Source of the DNA: an uncultured bacterium
GTDB taxonomy: Bacteria; Planctomycetota; Uabimicrobiia; Uabimicrobiales; JABWCH01
Reading direction: 5' to 3'
Length of the DNA stretch: 5,076 nucleotides
Assembly (NCBI GenBank): GCA_938003875.1
Contig: CALKWO010000250.1
Location: 1 to 5,076, forward strand
Made by a program: the position numbers and the translations under genes. The notes beneath the pieces were generated by a model that was not told where the DNA came from, did not search any database, and saw only the letters and a program-made list of their open reading frames with translations. Within the stretch, counting starts at the first letter, position 1. Every line of letters starts with the position of its first letter. Shown one piece after another: positions 1 to 4,554 of this stretch.

Positions 1-107
1 AGCCTGTAACCGAGCAACAATTGCTGGATCTCGAATACGAAGGCTTCATGGAAATAGTAATGGCCTCTGAGATCAGGGATTACATCAAAAAGATTCTTAA
101 AAAATAG
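1..107 (+). CDS. C-terminal end of a probable 3-hydroxyacyl-CoA dehydrogenase / enoyl-CoA hydratase (partial)
   Basis: An open frame runs in from the left edge (first full codon at 3) and stops with TAG at 105-107, giving 34 residues. The segment TEQQLLDLEYEGFM followed by an amphipathic, lysine-rich tail resembles the extreme C-terminus of FadN/FadB-type proteins. In that family a pattern like EQ-x-LLDLE-x-E-x-F precedes a final helix. Those enzymes oxidise 3-hydroxyacyl-CoA during fatty-acid beta-oxidation in the cytoplasm. The family's usual terminal segment (TGKPLRN-like) is missing here; the protein ends ILKK. The match rests on a short stretch and recall of the family. It is the only plus-strand coding sequence before the insertion sequence at the right edge, and it converges on the minus-strand genes. 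A response-regulator tail (KPVTEQ-like) was considered but fits less well. Confidence 0.45.
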   Translation, partial: PVTEQQLLDLEYEGFMEIVMASEIRDYIKKILKK

Positions 108-136
108 GCTTTGTCTAAATACAATACACTTTAATC

Positions 137-199
137 TATATTCCAATCTTAGCCCCCGAAGGGGCGGAATATAATAGCCAGGGGCAACGCCCCTGGTTA
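137..199. repeat. Pair of GC-rich palindromes (REP-like element, possible bidirectional terminator)
   Basis: Two strong hairpins lie side by side. The first (137-173) has an outer 8-bp stem, TATATTCC (137-144) with GGAATATA (166-173). Its inner 5-bp stem is GCCCC (152-156) with GGGGC (161-165), closing a CGAA loop, and a 7-base bulge sits on the left side. The second (178-196) is a perfect 8-bp stem, CCAGGGGC with GCCCCTGG, around a 3-base loop; it extends to 175-199 through a G-T pair. The pair sits between two convergent coding ends (stops at 107 and 210). It could therefore stop transcription from both sides, but no T-tract follows either stem directly. The paired-palindrome form is typical of dispersed REP-like elements; copy number elsewhere cannot be judged here. 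Confidence 0.65.
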
Positions 200-209
200 C
201 TACCAAAGT

Positions 210-395
210 CTATTTTTTACCAGGATTTTTTTGCCATAAAAAGCAGAATAGCAAACCAGACAGACACAAGAGTAAAGAAGATACTTCAGGAACGACCTTA
301 GTCGTAAGGCCTAAAGTATAGGCCTTTAAATAACCAGAGTGCCAGCCTAGCATCAAATCCAGATTCCCATCCTGGTTGCAATCGGTAATAAAAAC
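210..395 (-). pseudogene. Remnant of an FG-GAP/VCBS-repeat protein with a PEP-CTERM-like sorting tail
   Basis: The minus strand encodes 61 residues ending with TAG at 210-212, with no start codon at its left boundary. The remnant opens with a calcium-binding-like FG-GAP motif (DCNQDGNLDL, residues 5-14) followed by a glycine turn and an aromatic strand. After a short linker comes VPEV (35-38), a hydrophobic stretch rich in Leu, Cys and Phe (about 39-54), and a basic end (QKNPGKK). The order Pro-Glu motif, membrane helix, basic tail is that of PEP-CTERM signals recognised by exosortase in Gram-negative bacteria. The motif here is PEV rather than PEP. Upstream of the first residue the frame runs into the short-period repeat at 400-425 and then a stop near 444, so the rest of the gene is missing. 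I read it as a 5'-truncated relic of a secreted protein. The internal frame is intact, suggesting recent loss. Confidence 0.55.
292..326. repeat. Two abutting small hairpins within the relic
   Basis: ACGAC (292-296) pairs with GTCGT (301-305) around CTTA. Immediately next, AAGGCCTA (306-313) pairs perfectly with TAGGCCTT (319-326) around a 5-base loop. Together they cover the linker between the FG-GAP motif and the PEP-CTERM-like tail. No function can be assigned. Confidence 0.5.
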
Positions 396-399
396 TTTT

Positions 400-425
400 C
401 TCTGCGACCTCTGCGTCTCTGCGGT
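400..425. repeat. Short-period intergenic repeat (TCTGCG units)
   Basis: The unit TCTGCG begins at 401, 410 and 418, at spacings of 9 and 8 bases, and the run ends GCGGT followed by a T-rich stretch. Such CTCTGCG/CTCTGCGG phrases occur between genes in many environmental bacterial genomes (recall, not a search). The run sits exactly where homology of the PEP-CTERM relic ends, suggesting it marks an insertion or deletion junction. The remaining bases to 467 are T-rich and hold a small ACGG/CCGT inverted repeat (445-457) but no gene. Confidence 0.5.
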
Positions 426-467
426 AAATTTTTTTCTTTTTCGTTACGGTTTATCCGTGTTAGGTAT

Positions 468-1271
468 CTAACTGCGCGGGTTTTCGGAAGAGCGAAAAAT
501 TTTGGCAAATTCTGGCACTACCCTTTCCCAGGCTGTTTTGAAAGCCACAGCGTCATCGAAGCTGTCTATTTTGTCGCTCAGTTCCTTTTGCATATGATCA
601 AGCAAGTTTTCGAACTCTCTTATTCTTTGCGTTGGCTTATCATAAGCATTTTGAATGATAATACATTTGTTATCGAATTCTTTTCTTAGTTCTTCATATC
701 TTTCCTGAAATTTTTTTTGTAAATCTTCTGCTGTTTTATCATAAAATTCTAGCTTTTGCAGTCGTTCCTTCAAATCATAAATATCGTCACGCGGGTATTT
801 TGCATGGTTTCCGATGCTATTCAGCCGAGAGACAAGATGATCTACGGCGCGAATCGAAGGTCTGAGAATTGTTAAAGACAAAGCCGCTCCTGCTGCCAGA
901 TAGCATATTGAACCCAAGTCGGTAAATAGGGCAAGGATAAAGAAAATAATGGATGTAAAGATATGGATTAAAACAGCAACAATCAGAGAATTCCGCTTTG
1001 CCAGCAAAGCAAATTTTTTATCTTGTTCGACTACCTTCCCTCCTTTTCTTTCTGTTTCCAAAATTTCAAACAAAGTATCATCAGCAGCAAAGTAGACATT
1101 CCAGGGAAGAATGGTGATCCCCGATAATACCCAATACATCGCCACTCCTGAAACCCATAAAGCAGCAGTCCCTACCTGCAAATTCAACCATTTCAAAAGC
1201 ATAAAAACCAACGCTGTAAATAAACTGAAGAGAATTGCCTGCCATACCCATTTTTTGAAAGAGTTACCCAT
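468..1271 (-). CDS. Four-helix membrane protein with C-terminal coiled coil, unknown family
   Basis: This 267-residue protein belongs to no family I recognise. Hydrophobic segments lie at about residues 9-28, 36-57, 95-116 and 119-136. The 37-residue loop between helices 2 and 3 is charged (ETERKGGKVVEQDKK). From about 160 to 240 the protein is highly charged with heptad-like leucine/phenylalanine spacing (DLKERLQKLEFYDKTAEDL and onward), predicting a coiled coil. Both ends and that loop are probably cytoplasmic. The ATG at 1269-1271 follows a near-perfect Shine-Dalgarno at 1275-1282, which fixes the start; there is no signal peptide. It lies 138 bases downstream of the DUF4276 gene on the same strand, so it could be co-transcribed or have its own promoter. 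An architecture of membrane helices plus cytoplasmic coiled coil fits a scaffold, sensor or membrane-linked effector, but function is not established. Confidence 0.85.
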   Translation of the reverse strand: MGNSFKKWVWQAILFSLFTALVFMLLKWLNLQVGTAALWVSGVAMYWVLSGITILPWNVYFAADDTLFEILETERKGGKVVEQDKKFALLAKRNSLIVAVLIHIFTSIIFFILALFTDLGSICYLAAGAALSLTILRPSIRAVDHLVSRLNSIGNHAKYPRDDIYDLKERLQKLEFYDKTAEDLQKKFQERYEELRKEFDNKCIIIQNAYDKPTQRIREFENLLDHMQKELSDKIDSFDDAVAFKTAWERVVPEFAKIFRSSENPRS

Positions 1272-1274
1272 AAA

Positions 1275-1282
1275 ACCTCCTT
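1275..1282 (-). promoter_or_regulatory. Strong Shine-Dalgarno of the membrane coiled-coil gene
   Basis: The minus strand reads AAGGAGGT three bases before the ATG at 1269-1271, a full match to the 16S rRNA anti-SD. The short spacing still supports this start, since no other in-frame ATG lies nearby upstream. It is the best ribosome binding site in the window. Confidence 0.75.
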
Positions 1283-1297
1283 GCTGTTGTTTGTTTT

Positions 1298-1303
1298 TTT
1301 ATA
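1298..1303 (-). promoter_or_regulatory. Possible -10 element for the membrane coiled-coil gene
   Basis: The minus strand carries TATAAA here, about 16 bases before the Shine-Dalgarno, within a strongly AT-rich tract. I see no convincing -35 hexamer at 16-18 bases, so this rests on composition and position only. It partly overlaps the inverted repeat bounding the adjacent repeat element. Confidence 0.22.
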
Positions 1304-1364
1304 CATTAGATTCGTGGTAAAATTTTTTTTTATCTGTGTCTATCTGTGGTTCTTTTTAATGTAT
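1301..1364. repeat. Small interspersed element bounded by an 8-bp inverted repeat
   Basis: ATACATTA (1301-1308) is the exact reverse complement of TAATGTAT (1357-1364). The 48 bases between hold a T-tract and the doubled phrase TATCTGTGTC / TATCTGTGGT (1331-1350, period 10), plus TTCGTGG upstream. Phrases of this kind are familiar intergenic repeats in environmental bacteria (recall). The layout is that of a very small MITE-like or hairpin element, but no target-site duplication is evident. The rest of the 1272-1409 gap shows no gene. Confidence 0.45.
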
Positions 1365-1409
1365 GTAATCCATCCGAGATGCGCTGTAACATTTTCCGAG
1401 TACAGAGAG

Positions 1410-2027
1410 CTAAATTTTTAATTGTTTCATAAAAGTTTCCACTTGTAGGAAGAAAAGATCAAAACTTTTTACATTCTTGCGTAAAGCATGAATATCTATT
1501 TTTTCTGCAAGCGGTTTGTGGCATTCTTCTACAATTTTCCTGCTCAAACGAAGCGTTTCACATAGTTTATTCTTGGCTTCAAATCGTGTCAGATTTTCTG
1601 GAAATAGCTCTTTCGGATACAAAAGCCATGATTCTATTGCTTCTACAGGAACAAAAATGATAGCAGGAATTTTTCTGGGTGGCCAGCTACTTTTTTGAAG
1701 CTCTTCGATCTCTTGTTTCAATTTACAAAAAAAACAGCAGGGCTCTGCTTTTTTTGTGTGTTTATCATCATGAGGTAGATGCTTGTGCTTATTATCATTA
1801 TCTCTTCCTACCAACAAAATATCTGCCTGGAATTTGATACTATATTTCAAATAAGTTTTTCTTAATAAATCCAGCAATTTAGAGTCTTTTGTTGCTGGAT
1901 TTTCTATAAAATCTATTATAGTTACATCTGTATCTTTTTGGAAATAATGGATACATCTTTGTAGAAAAATGGGCATTACAATTTGTTCTGTCAGCCCCTC
2001 GCCCAAAAGTACTGCCTCTAATTTCAT
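1410..2027 (-). CDS. DUF4276-family Toprim-like protein, partner of the adjacent ATPase
   Basis: This 205-residue protein has the layout of DUF4276, a Toprim-like family. A first strand ends in the acidic motif GEGLTE (residues 9-14, Glu10 and Glu14). A second strand ends in DND (Asp76, Asp78). A third conserved block is VPVEAIESWLL (126-136), with Glu129, Glu132 and Trp134. Toprim folds coordinate Mg2+ through such a glutamate and DxD pair and act in nucleic-acid cleavage or joining, so a nuclease-like role is inferred. Its ATG (2025-2027) overlaps the stop of the ATPase gene as ATGA, indicating translational coupling and co-function. Residues 81-101, just after the DxD, carry four histidines and three cysteines (HKH, HDDKH, CCFFC), a possible metal site that looks like an insertion. 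The C-terminal third is helical and lysine-rich. Length fits the family. The biochemical role remains inferred. Confidence 0.82.
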   Translation of the reverse strand: MKLEAVLLGEGLTEQIVMPIFLQRCIHYFQKDTDVTIIDFIENPATKDSKLLDLLRKTYLKYSIKFQADILLVGRDNDNKHKHLPHDDKHTKKAEPCCFFCKLKQEIEELQKSSWPPRKIPAIIFVPVEAIESWLLYPKELFPENLTRFEAKNKLCETLRLSRKIVEECHKPLAEKIDIHALRKNVKSFDLFFLQVETFMKQLKI

Positions 2028-3085
2028 GGTTTAGGCACTCCTCCAACCAAGCCGCTAAACCAAAGCTCGCCTAGAGACAATTCTTCTTTTTGATCCTGGA
2101 AGAGGTATTCATGCTCTAGCAGAGAAGTAAATGTTGTTTTTCCTTCTTTTTTATCCACAATCACAACTTCCTCTGGGCGATCTTTAAAATAGTTCAGAAA
2201 ATAGGGCGAATGTGTAGAAATCAAGATTTGGACTGGCTCTGCAACATGATAAGCCAGGTCTGTAAGATAATCCAATATACTGCGCAAGCGTCTGGGATGG
2301 ATGTGTTGCTCTGGCTCTTCCAGACAAATGATCTTTGCAGGGTTTGGCTGATGAATAATCGCCAATAGGGTAATAAATAGCAAAATCCCTTCTGAAATTT
2401 CAGAACCGATAAAGGGTTTATCGCAACTTTTTTCTTTGATACCTATTTGTTTGCAACTACTGGGAAGATTTTTGAGAATGATTCTTTCCACTTCTGGAAC
2501 ACATTGTTTTAGTTCTCTTTCAATTTTATCAAAAGTATCTGGATGTTCTCCTTTTAAAAAATCTAAAACAGCCGTGACATTGCCCCCTTCAAAGGAAATT
2601 TCTGGATCCACAAACACATTATTGGAAGCAGAAATGATTTTAGGAAGGAGACTGAAATAGCGTAGTTGATGGAAGTATTCTCTGATTTCACGTGTGGCAT
2701 CTCCCTTTAGCAAATCCGCTCCTGTTATGAAACTCCCATCTTCTTCTAACAGTGCTATCTTTGTTTCTTTTTCCTCTATTTCCAGCCCCAGACCCCGATC
2801 ATGATTTATTCCTTCATATTCACAGGTAAGACATATCTTTTTACTGGTAAAATTATGAAAATAACGACTGTATCCCTCATTGTCCCTTTTTATAGCAAAG
2901 GGAGAGGAACGATTCTCGGACACAAGTTGAGAAAACCAGTCCAAAGCACGGAAAAAATTGGTCTTTCCGCTATTGTTCGGCCCAATGAACACCGTTAAAG
3001 GCGATAAAACCACTTCCGCTTTTTCGATACTCGTAAAATTCTCTATACGGAATTTTTTTAAGAGAGGTCGTTTCTTTTCCGTCAT
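2024..3085 (-). CDS. AAA family (ABC/OLD-like) ATPase, candidate anti-phage ATPase subunit
   Basis: The 353-residue protein has all hallmarks of an AAA_21/AAA_15-type ABC ATPase. It opens with an SMC/RecF-like first strand (FRIENFTSIEKAEV, 12-25). Walker A is GPNNSGKT (35-42), the signature-like segment is SEISEG (228-233), and Walker B is IICLEEPE (252-259) with catalytic Glu257. The switch histidine lies in STHSP (290-294). The central region (about 60-225) is the divergent lid found in such ATPases. The tail contains GELWFSGLVGGVP, which I associate with ATPases paired with DUF4276 proteins. The ATG at 3083-3085 follows AAGGAG (3095-3100) at 9-base spacing; a nearer upstream ATG (3090-3092) is out of frame. 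The gene overlaps the DUF4276 start by four bases. ATPase plus Toprim-like nuclease pairs resemble the OLD, Gabija and PARIS style of phage-defence system. It is expected to be a cytoplasmic dimer that gates the partner with ATP; specific function is inferred. Confidence 0.9.
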   Translation of the reverse strand: MTEKKRPLLKKFRIENFTSIEKAEVVLSPLTVFIGPNNSGKTNFFRALDWFSQLVSENRSSPFAIKRDNEGYSRYFHNFTSKKICLTCEYEGINHDRGLGLEIEEKETKIALLEEDGSFITGADLLKGDATREIREYFHQLRYFSLLPKIISASNNVFVDPEISFEGGNVTAVLDFLKGEHPDTFDKIERELKQCVPEVERIILKNLPSSCKQIGIKEKSCDKPFIGSEISEGILLFITLLAIIHQPNPAKIICLEEPEQHIHPRRLRSILDYLTDLAYHVAEPVQILISTHSPYFLNYFKDRPEEVVIVDKKEGKTTFTSLLEHEYLFQDQKEELSLGELWFSGLVGGVPKP

Positions 3086-3152
3086 GAGCCATTACTCCTT
3101 ATCTAGTAAACCAAAGCCTGCCTGCAAAATCCTCTAAAAAAATCGCGAGTCC

Positions 3153-3185
3153 AGAGTTCAGAGCACAGAGTTCAGAGCACAGAGT
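3153..3185. repeat. 14-bp tandem repeat (2.3 copies) across the FGE-like stop codon
   Basis: AGAGTTCAGAGCAC is present perfectly at 3153-3166 and 3167-3180, followed by a partial copy (AGAGT, 3181-3185). On the minus strand this reads as repeated CTCTGTGCTCTGAA units. The repeat supplies the last four codons and the TGA stop (3172-3174) of the FGE-like gene. Slippage here would alter the C-terminal end. The stretch from 3086 to 3152 holds only the ATPase ribosome binding site and an A-rich tract. Confidence 0.85.
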
Positions 3186-4524
3186 CGAGGAAGACTCCTG
3201 CACAAACACGAAAACCAACATTGTCGTTGCGGCCAGCAGGATGCCCCCCGTCACGGTCAGACACACGAGCAAACCCAGGCTCGCCACACCAGGAGCCACC
3301 ACGACACACACGAAAGCCTTCTTTGCCCTTTGTTTTTAAGCAAACAGGATTGCGTATTTCTGTCTCTTGTGTTTTTTTTAGTGTATCATAAAAATTTTTA
3401 TCATACAAGTCCAGACACCATTCCCATACATTTCCTGCCATATCCCTGCATCCATAGGGCGAAAGGCCTGAGTCAAAGCGACTGTCGTTTACAGAGGTGG
3501 TTCTGTTTAGGCCTAGTTCACTGTTATTGCACTTATTTTTGTCCCACACATCTCCCCAGGGATAGACTCTCTTGGGCTTGTCGTTGGGAACTTTGGCTCT
3601 TTCCTCTCCATCCAGAAACAGACCGCCTTTGCCTGCCTTTTCCCATTGCGCTTCCGAAGGAAGGCGATAGCCTGCCCAAAGGCAATAGCTATAGGCTTCC
3701 AGCCAGCTTACCCCTATCGCAGGATGGCTGTCATCATATTCTTCCCAGGCAAGAGGGGCTTTTTTAGGTCTTGTCCACCATTGGAGTCCCTTGCCAAGTA
3801 GGGAAAGCATTTCTTCTCTGTTTTGAAAAAAAGCTTTTGTATAATCTTGATTTTCTTTGCTGCAATAAAAAAAATTCCAGCCTTTTTCTCCTAACCAATC
3901 CAGCTTTTTGGAATATTCCAGCCACTCGTCTGCGCCCAAGATTTCATATACATGAGAAAACAACTCTTCTCTTCTGCCTTTTTCTTTTGTGTTTTCCCAG
4001 AAAATTTTGTATTGCCCACAGGTTAGAGGGGTCTGGGCCATGAAGTATTCGTCCAGAAAAACTTGCTGAGAAGGCTTTTCGTCATCATACGCATCTTTAT
4101 CTTCAGGCGAAGCCCCAAGCCAAAACCTGCCTGCGGGAATGTGGATCAAGACAACCTTGGTTTTTGTGTCCAGGTAATGCCAGAATCCCTGGCTATTAAG
4201 CCCCAGGGACTGCCAGTGGGCGGGAATGGGTGTCTGGGGCAAAGGCATACAGGAGGCTAGAAGGCTTTGCAAGGAGATTTCATTTTTTGGGGGCAGAGAT
4301 ACCAAAAGCTGGCTCAGACCGATGTAAATCTCTGGGAAGGGAGCCAGAAGTTCTTTCAGAAAAGCCTTTCTTTCCAGCAGGGCTTCCTTTTGCTTCTGGA
4401 GTTTCTGAACATCGCTTTCGACAAGAGCAATATCTTGCAAAAGCTTCTCCGCAGGCTCTGCTCTTTTCTGCAAAAACTCTGTTCCTCTCTGGATAAAAGC
4501 CTGGATTTTATCATGCTTTGGCAT
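3172..4524 (-). CDS. FGE/SUMF1-like C-type-lectin-fold protein with coiled-coil N-terminus and variable-looking C-terminus
   Basis: The 450-residue protein begins with a charged helical region (about 1-60, likely coiled coil) and a linker to about 120. An FGE-sulfatase (SUMF1) domain then runs to the end. Family landmarks are HIPAGRFWLGAS (128-139), PLTCGQYKIF (166-175), HPAIGVSWLEAYSYCLWAGYRLPSEAQWEKA (267-297, given as separate blocks HPAIGVSW and RLPSEAQWEKA), YPWGD (321-325), YGCRDMAGNVWEW (357-369), RGGSW (408-412) and GFRV (437-440). True formylglycine-generating enzymes oxidise sulfatase cysteines using a cysteine pair just after RGGSW. Those residues are absent, so this is probably a binding protein rather than an enzyme. 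Residues 413-436 resemble diversity-generating retroelement variable regions. The ATG (4522-4524) has only a weak AAGAGAGAA upstream. The gene lies 86 bases before the ATPase and 30 bases after the nucleotidyltransferase, all on one strand. The domain assignment is firm; its role is inferred. Confidence 0.88.
   Translation of the reverse strand: MPKHDKIQAFIQRGTEFLQKRAEPAEKLLQDIALVESDVQKLQKQKEALLERKAFLKELLAPFPEIYIGLSQLLVSLPPKNEISLQSLLASCMPLPQTPIPAHWQSLGLNSQGFWHYLDTKTKVVLIHIPAGRFWLGASPEDKDAYDDEKPSQQVFLDEYFMAQTPLTCGQYKIFWENTKEKGRREELFSHVYEILGADEWLEYSKKLDWLGEKGWNFFYCSKENQDYTKAFFQNREEMLSLLGKGLQWWTRPKKAPLAWEEYDDSHPAIGVSWLEAYSYCLWAGYRLPSEAQWEKAGKGGLFLDGEERAKVPNDKPKRVYPWGDVWDKNKCNNSELGLNRTTSVNDSRFDSGLSPYGCRDMAGNVWEWCLDLYDKNFYDTLKKTQETEIRNPVCLKTKGKEGFRVCRGGSWCGEPGFARVSDRDGGHPAGRNDNVGFRVCAGVFLDSVL
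3214..3291 (-). other. Putative variable region (DGR-type) of the FGE-like gene
   Basis: Between the conserved RGGSW and GFRV blocks, the codons resemble an adenine-diversified version of the asparagine-rich template usual in diversity-generating retroelements. RVSDRD and GRNDNVGFR match the framework of such targets, whose template versions read like RVSNRN and RNNNVGFR. The 69 coding-strand bases between the Trp of RGGSW and the GFRV block contain only 9 adenines. Against this, three variable codons (GAG, GGG, GGG) end in G and cannot come from AAC or AAT by adenine changes alone. No template copy or reverse transcriptase lies in the window. A GAGTC/GACTC mini-hairpin (3182-3197) lies just downstream. 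Confidence 0.4.
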
Positions 4525-4554
4525 AAAAATTCTCTCTTAAAGGCAGTCCTTTGC

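Noticed and set aside
1..107. Response-regulator receiver tail reading of the first gene (PVTEQQLLDL resembling the KPVT end)
   Set aside because: The following residues (LEYEGFMEIVMASEIRDYI) fit a hydroxyacyl-CoA dehydrogenase tail better than a receiver's last helix; the context cannot settle it.
1111..1320. Plus-strand frame opposite the N-terminus of the membrane protein
   Set aside because: Shadow of the membrane-helix coding region, which has a strong ribosome binding site on the other strand.
1331..1350. Possible CRISPR repeats from the doubled TATCTGTG phrase
   Set aside because: Only two imperfect 10-base units without spacers; the same applies to the TCTGCG run at 400-425. No CRISPR array is present.
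3083..3092. Alternative start for the ATPase at the ATG on 3090-3092
   Set aside because: Out of frame with the Walker motifs; the in-frame ATG at 3083-3085 is well placed behind AAGGAG.
3099..3311. 70-residue minus-strand frame (begins MCVVVAPGVASLG) overlapping the end of the FGE-like gene
   Set aside because: It is an alternate-frame reading of the variable-looking region, with no ribosome binding site. The FGE-like frame continues through conserved GFRV to its own stop.
3330..3767. 145-residue plus-strand frame opposite the FGE-like gene
   Set aside because: Antisense to clearly conserved SUMF1 blocks; cysteine- and proline-rich composition typical of a shadow frame and no start signal.
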